A DNA stretch of 64,000 nt from Blepharisma stoltei (taxonomy: Eukaryota; Ciliophora; Heterotrichea; Heterotrichida; Blepharismidae). The notes under the pieces are model-generated. The model made no database searches. It was not told where the DNA came from and was given only the letters and a program-made list of their open reading frames with translations. Position 1 is the stretch's first letter. The number at the start of each line of letters is the position of its first letter. The position numbers were made by a program, and so were the translations under genes. Positions 31,519 through 43,300 of the stretch are shown in pieces. The DNA lies in the NCBI GenBank assembly GCA_914767885.1, contig CAJZBQ010000056.1, positions 946,001-1,010,000 of the forward strand, written 5' to 3'.

Positions 31519-31990
31519 ATTAATTAAATAATAATAAATTTTAAGTTAATAGGAAAGCCCTACTTAAGAAGTTGAGATTCATATCAATCAGCCTAAGGTA
31601 TAGCTCCATTTCTCAATTTATAATTAATTTCGTAATAAGCCATTTGAGTTCTTATCTTTTGGATTGAAAATCTTTCCTTAATTGATATAAATATTATTCT
31701 TTAATCTTAAAAATAGCCTTCTATAATAAAGCGACAGCTAATTATGCTTCTTTTACTAAATTTAGAGCTAAATTACATATTAAAAACCATATTTACCTTA
31801 TCCTTCATCAAACCTATGCATTATTCATTCCTAGCCGCAGTTATTTATTAATAGAAACTTCAATAATTTTATGCTTATTCATAATCCACTCTCTATTCTA
31901 ACTATTTCCTCATACAAATTCCATTCTTCACTACTCCAAATTCCGAGGATTAAGTAAATCTTGCGAACATATAATAAATTAGTGGTCAAA
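31519..31990. other. Divergent intergenic spacer upstream of RPLP0
   Basis: 472 bp AT-rich; expected to hold promoters for both genes. No motif identified with confidence. Confidence 0.5.
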
Positions 31991-32992
31991 ATGGCAGAGG
32001 TCAAGGCTAAGAAGTACGAGTACTGGGAAACCCTCTGGAAACTAGTTGAAGAGTACCCACAAGTTTTGATCTGCGAAGCCAACAATGTTGGTAGCAACCT
32101 CTTGCAGGACATCAGAACTAAAATCAGAGGACAAGCTGTCATGCTCTTCGGAAAGAACACACTGATTAGAGCTGGGCTTAAACACAGAATGGAAGAGCCA
32201 ACTCCAGAACAAGAAGACTACGAAAAGAGAAAAGACAAATGGTTCCCATTGGAAAGCGTCAAAGAGCTCATCCCAAATATCAAAGGCAACGTTGGCTTAA
32301 TCTTCTGCAAAGGAGGAATGGACAAGATCCTTGATATCATTGAGAACTCCACCACTCCAGCCGAAGCCAAAGCTGGCACCGTCTCTCCTTGCAACGTTTT
32401 TGTGCCTCCAGGACCAACAGGTATGGATCCTTCACAGACTGCTTTCTTCCAGGCTCTTGGTATTTCAACCAAGATCGCTAAAGGCCAAATTGAAATTATC
32501 ACAGAAGTCCAGGTCATTGAGAAAGGCAAGAAGGTCGGAAACAGTGAAGCTGTCCTCTTGAAAAAGCTTAACATCAAGCCATTCAAATTCGGTCTTAAAG
32601 TCACCAAGGTTTTCGACAATGGCTCAGTCTACAGTGCTGAAGTCCTCAAATTAACACCAGACATTGTAATTGAAAAATTCTTGAACGGTGTCAGAAACAT
32701 CGCTGCCATGTCTTTGGAACTTGGAATCCCAACTGCAGCTTCAGTCCCTCACTCAGTCCTTAATGGATTTAAGAATTTAGTCGGAATTGCAATTTCCATT
32801 GACTATCCATTAAAGCAAGCACAAACCATCATTGATGTCATCAAAGATCCATCAAAACTTGCAGCTCTTCAAGCTGCCCCAACCGCAACAACCACCGCTG
32901 CCCCTCAGGAAACATCTAAGCCTGTAGAAGAAGAGAAAGAAGTTGAGGTTGATGAGGATCTTGGAGGAATGTTTGGAGATGAAGACTATTAA
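31991..32992 (+). CDS. RPLP0: 60S acidic ribosomal stalk protein P0 (uL10)
   Basis: Base of the ribosomal GTPase stalk; binds 28S rRNA and P1/P2 dimers. 333 aa from MAEVKAKKYEYW (an in-frame ATG 30 bp upstream is less likely). Landmarks: GKNTLIRAGLKHR, GNVGLIFCKGG, VFVPPGPTGMDPSQTAFFQA, KGQIEIITEV and YPLKQAQTIIDVIKDPSK. The Ala-rich hinge leads to an acidic tail ending DLGGMFGDEDY, a variant of the usual DMGFGLFD stalk motif. Codons are visibly more GC-rich than its neighbours, consistent with high expression. Confidence 0.95.
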   Translation: MAEVKAKKYEYWETLWKLVEEYPQVLICEANNVGSNLLQDIRTKIRGQAVMLFGKNTLIRAGLKHRMEEPTPEQEDYEKRKDKWFPLESVKELIPNIKGNVGLIFCKGGMDKILDIIENSTTPAEAKAGTVSPCNVFVPPGPTGMDPSQTAFFQALGISTKIAKGQIEIITEVQVIEKGKKVGNSEAVLLKKLNIKPFKFGLKVTKVFDNGSVYSAEVLKLTPDIVIEKFLNGVRNIAAMSLELGIPTAASVPHSVLNGFKNLVGIAISIDYPLKQAQTIIDVIKDPSKLAALQAAPTATTTAAPQETSKPVEEEKEVEVDEDLGGMFGDEDY

Positions 32993-33508
32993 ATAACATA
33001 TTTTCACTAAAATCGAGCTTAAAAGATTATTATAAATAATTTTATTATGGAAGCAAAAATGCTGAAAAATTATTTTTTATTTATGTTTTTATTCAAAGTT
33101 ATTTAACTGGCTCTGCTTTGTATATTTTATAATAATGGCAGCCATGGCTCATAATCATTTAATGCATAAATCGAATCTTAAATATAGAAATAAATTAACT
33201 GACTTAATATTCCTTTTCAGGCCAAAATTTGTTTCAGCCAAGCTTACCTAATAGAATTTATTACAAATTAGCCAGGCAATAATTTTTCTTTATTCATTTT
33301 TGTTTACTTTTGCAAGTGTTTTAACTGCAATTGCATAGCATTAGAAAGCGATTTTTCTCTTTATAGCCTCAATTAATAGCAGTCATCTCAATTTTGGCTT
33401 ATTTAGGCTAAGCATGAAATTTGTTTTTACGAATTTCTCCTAAAATCAGTGTTCACCATTTATGATAGAAGAGTATTGATCCAATAATAGCCTATATAAA
33501 ATTATTAT
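32993..33508. other. Intergenic, AT-rich
   Basis: 516 bp; nothing recognised. Confidence 0.5.
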
Positions 33509-33880
33509 ATGTCAGAGGTAACTCAAGCATCTTGTACAGGCGAATTTGATAAAAATTCGTGTATTTTTTCCCCTAAACCTAAAAGAACATCTATTCCTCC
33601 AATTCGAAGTACAATAGAAAACCCATTTTGCTCTATGTTCCAGGAAGACATCTCCAAGGAAGAAGCTCATATCCTAAATGAGCTTAATTCGATCCTTATG
33701 CAACCAGAAGTAAAAAGGCCATTTAAACTGGCTCAAACTCCATCCCCTGCATTTTGCAGGTCCCAACGACCACTTTCCCGGCATACAAGCAATCCGATGA
33801 TAAACGACGTTTTATTCGAAGAAATTAACTCCAATTCATGTAACCTACCAACATATGTTTTTACTTACTGTCAGATTTAA
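33509..33880 (+). CDS. Small unknown protein
   Basis: 123 aa, uninterrupted, Ser/Pro-rich with a short helical centre (ISKEEAHILNELNSILMQ). No family recognised; low-complexity on both sides. Ends UAA. Real but weakly supported. Confidence 0.5.
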   Translation: MSEVTQASCTGEFDKNSCIFSPKPKRTSIPPIRSTIENPFCSMFQEDISKEEAHILNELNSILMQPEVKRPFKLAQTPSPAFCRSQRPLSRHTSNPMINDVLFEEINSNSCNLPTYVFTYCQI

Positions 33881-34756
33881 TTAAAAATTGAAAAATTAAA
33901 CAAAGATTTTATTAAAGGTGCTTAAATATATATATTAAAATTAAAAAAAAAAAATTAGAGGGAAGTTAGATAATAAACTAAAATTTTTCAATTAGCTTTT
34001 AATCCTTGTGCAGTTCTGGAAATGTAATTCTGAGCAAAACAATTGGAATATGGTAGGGATTGGACAGAAAGAAAAGAAAGATGATGAAATGTGGATGCCT
34101 AAAAGAGCAAAATAAAGCTTAGATTAAGAAATATAAAAACACAAAGAGCAAGGGGACTTAGAAAATAATCTATAATTGCTATTTTGCAACAAAAGCAATA
34201 ATTAGAAAAATAAATTGACATTCACAATGTTGAAAGAAAAATATTTTAGATATTTAAAAATATGATGTGTTTCTTATCGTTATATGTAAATTTGATAGGA
34301 TAAAAACTATTAGCAGAAGTAATTAAGCAATTATGGAATGATGAAAGTTACGTGAAAATTCAAATAGGGATGAAAATTAATTCTTATAAACCAAAAGGCT
34401 TAGTAAATAAAAGTAGTTTTAAGTTTGAAATATCAATTTAAAATTAAGCCACTCTCATTTGCAAAAGAAGTACTTAAAAATTTGATTCGAATGATTAAAA
34501 TTGATTGAGAGATATAGACTCCTAGCCTTTAATTATGCTTTGCGTACAAATAAAATATATTAGCTAAATGATTCCTTCACTGATTAGAATAAGTAGTTTT
34601 TGCACTCCTTAAGTTAATGCATCTCCATTATCATGCCTCCAAAAAAACTCCCCTTTAAATAAATAGCCATAATCGATTTATTCCGAATAAAAAAACTTAA
34701 GATTTTCCAATTTTAATCCTATTTCTTTACTATTTTCCAATTCACTCACTGCCATC
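33881..34756. other. Intergenic, AT-rich
   Basis: About 876 bp, the longest gene-free stretch without a recognisable element. No ORF, RNA gene or repeat supported. Confidence 0.5.
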
Positions 34757-37194
34757 TTGCAAATAAAAATGAAATTAGGCTTTGAAATACAGGACATCGG
34801 GTATCCCGATATTGCACATGCATCGCCGCCAGAGTTGTATTTTCATCAAGCTCAGCATTTTCTTTTTCAAAAGAACTTAGACATGGCTTTAAGGTGCTTT
34901 GACTTAGTTTGTCACTTAGCTCCGACAAATCCATCATATTGGATTGCATATGCAGAGTGCTTAAAGCTGGCAAACTGTTCCAATGACTCTTTAAGAGCCT
35001 ATTTAGCTGCTGCTTCATTACAGAACTCCTCCGCTTTACAAGTAATTATAGGATACCTTTATGAAGAATTGGGCTTTGACAATGAAGCTCTACAATCATA
35101 CGATCAAAGTATCTTGCTGGATCCATATAAATTTGAAGGGTATAATTATAAAGGAAATTTATTACGGAAACTAAGGAAGCTACAAGAGGCTGTGGAAGTT
35201 TTTTGTACTGGAATTAGAATGGGCGGTAAAAATGAGCATCTGTATAATAATCTTGGAAATTGCTATTTAGACTCAAATTTGATAATAGAAGCTGAACAAT
35301 GCTATATCTCAGCAATCTCAATTGTCCCAGAAATGGTTGCAGCGCACTGCAACTTATCAAATGTATTAAAAGCACAAGGAAGGGTATCAGAAGCATTAGA
35401 TCAATGCAAACAAGCAATTTGTATTGATCCTTCTTATTCTGATGCTTATGCTTGCATGGGGAATATTTTGAAAGATACACATAATATTCAAGAATGCTTG
35501 ATTTATTACCAGCAAGCTTTGCAGCTAAATCCTACCTCTGTGGTGATTCTTAATAACTTAGCAAATGCATTGAAGGATATAGGAGATGTGCATAATGCAA
35601 TTATTTGCTATAAAAAAGCATTAGAAATTACTCCATGGTTCCCAGAGGCATATTGCAATTTGATATATTCAAAGATTTTTATATGTGACTGGGAAGATCA
35701 GCAAAATTCTTTTATACAGATGGCGAAGTATATAAAATATCAAGTGGAAAATAAGCAATTGCCAAGCGTACAGCCTTTTCACGCAATTATTTATCCATTG
35801 GCACCTGAAGATAAATTGACATTGTCAAGAAAATACGCAGAGCATGCTCAGTCATTGGTATCAGGATACTCGATTTTCCCAAAATCTCAGCCTAATGAAG
35901 GAAAAATCAGAATTGGGTACGTTTCAAGCGACTTTGGAGATCACCCTTTGAGCCATTTACTACAAAGCATTTTTAAGTTCCACAATAGACAATATTTTGA
36001 AGTTTATGGGTTTGCTTTAAGTCCAAACGACAAGTCTGAATATCGACGGATAGTAGAAGCTGGATGTGATGAATTTATTGATATATCTGGAATCGATGAT
36101 CCTTATAAAGCAGCACAAGTTATAAACCAATATAATATTGATATTTTAGTTAACTTGAACGGATATACAAAAGGCTCTCGAAATGAAATTTTTGCCTTAA
36201 AGCCTGGCAGAGTGCAAGCACAATTTATGGGATTTCCAGGAACTTTAGGTGCTGATTACATACCCTATATGATCACTGACAAATCTGTTTGCCCTCCTGC
36301 ATATACACATTATTATTCTGAAAAGATGATCTGGATGCCACATAGCTATTTCGCAAATGACCACGCCCAGTCCAATCGTGACGTCTTAGATCTTTCAAAC
36401 CGTCCTACTCGGCAAGAATACGGTCTTCCTGACGATAAATTTATTTTCGCTAACTTTAATCAGCTCTATAAAATAGACCCAGATACCTTTGCTATATGGA
36501 TGAATATACTTAAACGAACACCCAACAGTGTGCTATGGCTTTTAAGGTTTCCTTCAGTTGGTGAAGCTAATATAAGAAAATATGCCTCCGATTACGGCAT
36601 AGAGCAGTCAAGAATTATTTTTACAGATGTAGCTCAGAAGAGAGTACACATAAACAGATGCTTTTTAGCTGACTTATGCTTGGATACCCCTCTATACAAT
36701 GGGCACACAACCGGCTGTGATTTATTATGAAGTGGCTTACCGATGGTAACATTTCCTCTTACTCCCCTCAGCGAGCTAACAAAACCATTGAAAAATCATA
36801 ATTTTTGGCTCTGTGAACGATCGAAATTTTATTTGTTCGCTCACTGAGGGGGAGAGTTAAAACAATGGCTTCAAGGGTCGCATCAGGCCTTGTCACAGCA
36901 TTAGAATGCCCAGAAATGATTGCAAGCTCTCCGTCAAACTATGAAGAAAAAGCAGTTCAATACGCAAATGGACCAGTTGTAAGCCAAATTGAAAGCACCT
37001 TACCAAAGCACATTAGAAGTAGATTAGGCTCAAGTGAGCTTAAACTTTTACGTTGTAAAATAGAACACAAAAGATTGACAGCGCCTCTCTTCAACACTGA
37101 GATGTGGGTCAGAAATCTTGAAAAAGGTTTAAAAGAAGTCATGAAAATTGAATTAGAAAATGGAAGTCATTCAAATATTGAAATTGTTCCATAG
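34757..37194 (+). CDS. OGT: O-GlcNAc transferase (OGT/SEC-type)
   Basis: Transfers GlcNAc from UDP-GlcNAc to Ser/Thr of nuclear and cytosolic proteins. 779 aa after a 98-bp IES is removed. N-terminal TPRs (about residues 25-320; for example YNNLGNCYLDSNLIIEAEQC) precede the GT41 catalytic region: IGYVSSDFGDHPLSHLLQSI with the conserved His, NGYTKGSRNEIFALKP, QFMGFPGTLGADYIPYMITD, FANFNQLYKIDP with the UDP-binding Lys, and LDTPLYNGHTTGCDLLWSG (Trp is UGA). The IES join gives MVTFP-LKTMASRVASGL. Either MQIK or MKLG could be the start. Confidence 0.94.
36760..36857. mobile_element. 98-bp deletion derivative of a family-1 MITE as IES in OGT
   Basis: TA 36760 then CTCCCCTCAGCGAGC, right hairpin TTGTTCGCTCACTGAGGGG and TA 36858. 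Only the ends and AACCATTGAAAAATC remain; the AT core is gone. Excision gives MVTFPLKTMASRV in frame. Confidence 0.93.
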
Positions 37195-37424
37195 CTAAAT
37201 AAAATTCTGGCTCTTGAATAAGTTTAAATAATCAAAAGTATGCATTAAAGTTAATAATCAAGAAAATTCTAAAGTTTAGATTTCATATGCTTTTAAATGA
37301 TGCTTTGTCTTAGCATAGATAATATAATTGCTTATTTTTATATGAAATTGATTTGCATTTTAATAATAAAAATGGCTAAATTTTAAAGAGAATATTGAAT
37401 TAATGGATTATATAATAAAAAGGC

Positions 37425-37625
37425 ATGAGACTCGATACTCCCGTCTATCAAAGAATGCTCAGATATAGATACAACATTTATAGAGCTGTTGGATTCCTTC
37501 CTGCAGTTGGACTCCTAGTATATTGGACACTAGAGCATGGTTTCAAGAACTTCAATTCATATATTCTCAATCCACCTCAGCCAGGTGTGAAAAAGAGAGA
37601 AAAGGGTGAAGACATAGAAGATTAA
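37425..37625 (+). CDS. Small single-pass membrane protein
   Basis: 66 aa: basic N-terminus (RMLRYRYNIYR), one hydrophobic span (AVGFLPAVGLLVYWTL) and a charged C-terminus. The size and layout fit an accessory subunit of a mitochondrial respiratory complex, but no family is recognised. Intron- and IES-free. Confidence 0.6.
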   Translation: MRLDTPVYQRMLRYRYNIYRAVGFLPAVGLLVYWTLEHGFKNFNSYILNPPQPGVKKREKGEDIED

Positions 37626-38093
37626 ACTCATAACCATAATCATTACAGGTTAAGCTCAAATCTCGCTTTTGATCTTTATATAATAGATCTTAAATCTTTA
37701 AGTGGTTAAGAAATTTTAGATGAAAATCGAACACATATCGAGGTCATCCAGTATTTAAGTTCCAGAGTTTTTAAATTATTTAATTCACTATTTTAATGAC
37801 AGAGGAAGAGGTCAAATGCCTATAAATGATTTCTAATATCAAAATTTCGATTATTTTCAAGCATTTGAAGCAAACAACTTTTGACAGAAGTAATTTCTTA
37901 AAATAGATTGATAGAAAAAAATTAATCTAATGCGATACACAAAGCTTAATGACAGCAAGCTATTGTTCAAAGAAAAATTCTGAATAATAAATGCTTAATT
38001 CATATTTAATAAAGTTGAAATAATACCTAAATCATAATCTAAATTTTTGTTAAATTGAAGCACACTTTCATTATCTCAATTTATTATATGGCA
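37626..38093. other. Convergent intergenic spacer
   Basis: 468 bp AT-rich; nothing recognised. Confidence 0.5.
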
Positions 38094-38447
38094 TTAGTTC
38101 GTATCTGCGCTTTTTCTATTTTGTAATTGCCAATGCGATTCCATATATTCTTGTGAGCTTAAGCAAAGGTAGCAGCCCATATCGTAAAGTAGGCAATCAA
38201 TACAAAAATTACCTTCGAGCTCATAATAATCCCTAAATCTTTTTCTGTTTATAGCGCATCCGATACAGCACAAAGTGCATCCTAATATAAAAGTCAAGTT
38301 ATGATTGAGAACTCCTGTTGTTTTATGGGCCATGGATTGCACAATTGCAGTTCCTATAACGGGACAGCAGCATAGTAGCAAGCACTCAGGGAAAGCATCA
38401 AAACAGTCGCACATGGTTTTATGCCAATTCGTTTTTTTAGCAGACAT
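38094..38447 (-). CDS. PLAC8 (Cys-rich) family protein
   Basis: 117 aa. Cys clusters typical of PLAC8/cornifelin proteins: MCDCFDAFPECLLLCCCPV, FILGCTLCCIGCAINRKRFR and a CIDCLLYDMGCYLCLSSQEY end. The two hydrophobic Cys-rich stretches suggest membrane association. Relatives include plant FW2.2 and PCR metal-transport proteins. Uninterrupted. Substrate unknown. Confidence 0.78.
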   Translation of the reverse strand: MSAKKTNWHKTMCDCFDAFPECLLLCCCPVIGTAIVQSMAHKTTGVLNHNLTFILGCTLCCIGCAINRKRFRDYYELEGNFCIDCLLYDMGCYLCLSSQEYMESHWQLQNRKSADTN

Positions 38448-38464
38448 TTATTAAGAAACTTTGA

Positions 38465-39832
38465 TTAATGCTGATTATGCCCACATAAATATAATCTAAT
38501 TTTCGGCGTAGGAATTATTTCTACTGAGCTGCTTATTCCCCCCCTCCGTGAGTGAACAAAATTTTTTTGTTCACTCACGGAGGGGGATTATTTTTTTTTT
38601 TTTAAAAAATGTATATATTAATTTAATTTATAAAATTTATGTTTTAAAAAGCAATTCGTTCAAAATTAAACAGAATTAGCTCTAGATTTCATTATACTAA
38701 TTATCATTTATATATCAAAATTTTTTTCCATAAAAAATTTTTCTATTAAAAATTTTTGTTCACTCACGGAGGGTGGGTTTTTGGGCAAAAAATAGGGATT
38801 TTTCTAATGGTTTTGTTCACTCACGGAGGGGGGGGGAGTTAGCAAATAACTATTCCCAGCTTTAATTTCTTCACCACCATATACTCCGCTTCCTTCTAAA
38901 ACCATCCCCAACATATGATCAGTTACATCGATTACAAATGGTTCTGTTTTTACATATTCAATGACTTTGAATTCAGGGTATTCTGTGATGTATTCTTTTA
39001 CACCTGTCTCTCTTTCATGCCCTCTTATTATAGGCGGTCTTGTCCTATTTTCATAATTCGCTATCTAAATACCAAATACTCTTAGCAATGCTTGCACATC
39101 TTTGTGCTTAGGAGTAAGGCCAGCTCTTATCACATTATTTGAAGTTGCTTGTGCTTCAATTAAATCTCCCCATATGTATGCATGAGGGTCGCAAGGATGA
39201 ATTAAAACAGCCTCTCCAGGGTTAAGCTCAATATAATTCATAAACATCCCGACAAAAATTCCAGTGTCGCCTGGGAAATATTCATTGATTTCTTCATAAA
39301 TGTTATGAATGTTATTTGTATGAATTCTTTCAATATAAGCATTTACGTGCTCTTTAGTGACTTCTTCATTCTCGTAAAGTTTTTGAAGTTGAGAAGGCAA
39401 ATCATTGATATTTCGAATTAGATCATTGAGTTCTGGGGTTTGATTTAGCATATCAGACACCTCTTCAGGGCTGCGGAAGCCATAGAAAAGTTTCATTGAA
39501 GATATCGCAATGCACATTTCTGGCTTATGATTATCGTCAGGATAAAGCTTTGGATTTTGCAAATGTAACTCCTCACCTTGAGATTTATTTGGATGAAGCT
39601 GGATACTGAGAGGCCAATTAACAGTAAGCAATTTGAATAAGTATTTTAGCTCGCCAGTAATATCTTTGATGCTGTTGCCATTGTAAAGTGTAGGAAGATC
39701 AGAATGGGTTCCGAGCCAATACTCAGCATAAGGTCGATCTTCAATAATTTCGTTTGAAAAGATAGTTATCATGCTTGATGAGCCTTTCTTTCCCCATAAG
39801 TAGTTTTGAATTCCTCCATTAACACGTATCAT
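38465..39832 (-). CDS. MPI: Mannose-6-phosphate isomerase (type I)
   Basis: Zn-dependent enzyme interconverting fructose-6-P and mannose-6-P for glycosylation precursors. 348 aa after a MITE IES and a 15-nt intron are removed. Metal and active-site landmarks: QLHPNKSQGEELH with Gln and His ligands, DDNHKPEMCIA with the Glu, YIELNPGEAVLIHPCDPHAY with the second His, and SNNVIRAGLTPKHKDV. The intron join gives ALLR-IANYENRTRPP. The IES join gives GNSYLL-SSSVEIIPTPKIRL, the final beta-barrel strand. 17 bp from the PLAC8 gene. Confidence 0.93.
38534..38839. mobile_element. Family-1 MITE as IES in MPI
   Basis: TA 38534, hairpin CTCCGTGAGTGAAC with its inverse, inner box, right end CTCACGGAGGGGGGGGG and TA 38840. 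Lacks part of the AT core present in longer copies. Excision restores the MPI C-terminus in frame. Confidence 0.92.
39065..39079 (-). other. 15-nt intron (MPI)
   Basis: GTATTTGGTATTTAG on the minus strand; removal skips an in-frame UAG. Confidence 0.88.
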
Positions 39833-40373
39833 TTGATATGTGGATTTTATATTTAATGCCGGATTCTTATTAAATAAAAATAATTAATATTATATCATAA
39901 ATTTAAGCAGATTTTTGAGCTAATTTTCGGGGAAAATCTTAAAATTTATTGTTTGCATTCCTTAAACTTTATATATTTATGTAAATGAATATTAAATCTT
40001 AATATAATTATCTAAATAATCTTTATTGGAAATTTAAATAAACTTTATTTCTATATTTATTTGCATTATATGATTTATCACGATATCTTTCTTACCTAAT
40101 ACTTAGTCGAGCAAAACTGCAGTAACATAAAAAAATTGCCCGAGATAAATATAATGGATAGATAGCTATTAACACAATTTTAAATTTATTTAGCAATCAA
40201 CAAAATCAGCTTCTGTTGTATATCCCAGAGAAGCATTTCCATATAAGTTTTAATAATAAAATTGTCAGTTATTAAAATAATAATTTTTCCATTTTTAAAA
40301 TATTTCACATTTGGATTAAATGTATTGCAGAGTTTAATTTTAAAAAATTTCACACTCTGCATGCTATTATAAA
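39833..40373. other. Divergent intergenic spacer
   Basis: 541 bp AT-rich; nothing recognised. Confidence 0.5.
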
Positions 40374-43300
40374 ATGAACATTTCTTCGTCAGATTACAAT
40401 AAGCTTGAAGACATCCTTCACTCCAATTTATATTTATGTGGAGGCACTCCGACTAAAACTGATGCAAAAATATTTAGAGAGATTGCAGATTATTGCATCG
40501 AATTATATCCTTATCCAAACCTTTATGGATGGTATTGCTTTCTCAGAAATTTTTCAGATGAAATTCTAAATAGTTGGCCTGACTCTCTTATTTTAAATTG
40601 AAATGGGCATTTCTGTTCCAATTTAAAGGGATTCATTTATTTTAAAAAAATACATAAATTCTTGAAGACTTAATTATATAAAATTTATCGACTCAACACT
40701 GCTTAATTTTAAATAGAAAAGTTATAGGCAAATATTTGATTTGATGATGTTAAATTTACCTATAAAAGTTAAAATTTTGTTGCAAACTAAAGGGCTAATT
40801 TACTAAAAAATGAGAATTATAACGATATTTTGTTTCAGATTAAAACGAGGGGGAGTGAGCCTACAGTTTATAATACCTCAGAATACGAAGAATTTGATCT
40901 TTTTGCCAACCACGGGTGAAGCGGAAAAAAATACACTGTATTTTTTTCCTACAGTTTCCCACAGTCAAATTTGACATAAAATTTTCCAATTTTTTGAAAT
41001 GATAGGAAAAAAATACATGGAAAAGAAAAAAAAATTTGAAACCAGGGCGGAAAAAATTCAACCCCCAAAAATGAAAAAAAAACGCATGAAAAAAAATACA
41101 CATAAAAAAAATATTAAATTACTAATATTTAAAAAGAAGCAAAGAAAATGCTTTATTAAATATGAATGACAATAGCAGTCATTGCATTTGCTATAAATTC
41201 ACATAATAGATAAAAAATAGATGCAAGAACTGTATCATATGCTTTATAGTAAAAAGTTTTCTGTGTTTTTTTCCAAACCGCATGAAAAACTACTATAAAA
41301 ATTTGAAATACAGATCTTTAAGTCAAATAGAGTTAAAAATAACGAAAAACAGTCCCAGCTTAAATCTCTCTTTAATAACGAGATTTTAAGAATAAAATGA
41401 ATGCCTAAATGTTAAAGATCAGTTTAAATAAAAAAATTAAAAACAGAAGGAAAAAAATTCAAATTTTTTTTCTAAAAAAACAGATGAAAAAAATATCAGT
41501 AAAATTTTAACAGTCTAAAAATTTCGGCATGAAAAAATACAATAGAAAAAATTTAGTAGGAAAAAAATACATATAAAATTTATATATTTTTTTTAAAATT
41601 TTTTAATTAAAATAATCCAAAATATCTAAGGATGAGTTATCCAAACTCTACTGTGTGTGATTAGTAATAATAACTGATAATAAAACGATTAATTATTTAT
41701 ATTTCTAAGTTTTATTCCTTCTGGTTTGGAGTCGATTACACTGCGCTTAAGTCCAGTTGATCAACTCTTCTTTTAATTGTCTATTGGATAGTTCTAACTC
41801 CCCCCCAATTAATAGCGGACGAAAAAATCGTCCGCTATTAAAAAAGTTCGATATTTATAAATATTTTTCTATTTAAAATTTTTTATAAACGGCTGAAAAA
41901 AAAATGCATTTTTAAGTCAAAAGAGAAGCACTAAATCTAATAAAATGGAGTTGAATGGAGAAACCAGAAAGAGAAAAGACTAACAGCTGGTGATAAGCTA
42001 GTTATTGCACAATACTACCTGGATCATCAAAATGAAGGTCTTTCATATGAAGATATAGCCTACAAGTTCAATATATCAAAGTCAAGTGTCGGCGAATTAG
42101 TAAAAGGCATTCATCAATTGAAAAGGGGAGATCAAGGTTTAAAGAAAAGAAAGCCAGATGCATATTATTAGCTCTCATAATTTTTTAATACCTTTGCGCT
42201 TAAATTAATTCTATTTAAATATTCCCATCTTTATTTCATTGGCTCTAGTAAATTTATGTTATGCTTTGTTATGTTATGTTATGTTATATTATGTTATGCT
42301 ATGTTATGTTATGTTATGCTATGTTATGTTATGTTATGTTATGTTATGTTATGTTATGTTATGTTATGTTATGTTATGTTATGTTATGTTATGTTATGTT
42401 ATGTTATGTTATGTTATGTTATGTTATGTTATGTTATGTTATGTTTATGCTATGTTATGTTATGTTATGTCATGTTATGTTATGTTATGTTATGTTATGT
42501 TATGTCATGTTATGTTATGTTATGTTATGTTATGTTATGTTATGTTATGTTAAGATGCTATGTATTTTAAGTCCCTACTTTGCCGCCGTGACGTTTTATG
42601 GAGATAACCCCGTAAGGTGGCTAAGGCGTGGGCCTCTTCAAGCCCGGTCCGAAACCCCGGTTTCTCGGTTGAGGTGATGACCAACTGACCGCCTCCATTT
42701 CCAACTTGATTCGTCGCCCTGAATCTTGCGTCAACTCTGTCCGTACGTCGCCAAATCTGCCCACTGAAGGGCACCTTTTAATTGGGGAGAACCCCGATTT
42801 CTCGTCTAATTTGCCTTCCCCTCTTTTCCAGTCATCCCGAGAAAGAACTCAACAGCTTTCGCCATTCGGGGCAAATCACAAAAGCAGCTTAGGCAGGTAT
42901 GTCGCCCTGCCTCATTTCTGACACCCACTAGGCTGGGCTCTGCTGGAAAAAAGGAGTCACGAATAACTGCCCAAGGGTCTTGGTCACAAAAACAGCGATC
43001 TTTGCGCTTAGACCTCTCGCTTTGAGTACAAAGACATAGCTGGGCCAATTCCTGGCTCCAAAAACCATGCCCGGATATACACAGGTAACTGTCTCAAGAG
43101 GACGGGTTGGAAGTCATCCGCCATTTTATGTATATTAGTAAATTTATAATGAACGATTATCTTATATAATTTAAAATTTTTTATAGTAAAAAAATTTCCG
43201 CTATTAAATGGTACCTAAGAGTCCATTTTTAGGGGAAAAAAAACATTGATTTCATCCGCTATTAATTGGGGGGAGTTAGATATTTTGGATTTTTTTAATT

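Larger units (their letters stand above)
41795..43276. mobile_element. TA-flanked pogo-like element nested in the transposon
   Basis: TA 41795 then CTCCCCCCCAATTAATAGCG, with a subterminal hairpin on GTCCGCTATTAA; right end CGCTATTAATTGGGGGGAG and TA 43277. The layout (CTCCCCC end plus hairpin) parallels family-1 MITEs. It contains a transposase fragment and a further retroposon. Confidence 0.78.

Noticed and set aside
42239..42677. Three overlapping ORFs of over 100 codons with MLCYVMLCYV repeats
   Set aside because: All are translations of the (TTATG)n array; every frame is open because the repeat has no stop.
42550..43048. ORFs inside the retroposon copies at 42.5 kb and 56.5 kb
   Set aside because: No frame is shared across copies; no reverse transcriptase or endonuclease motif seen.
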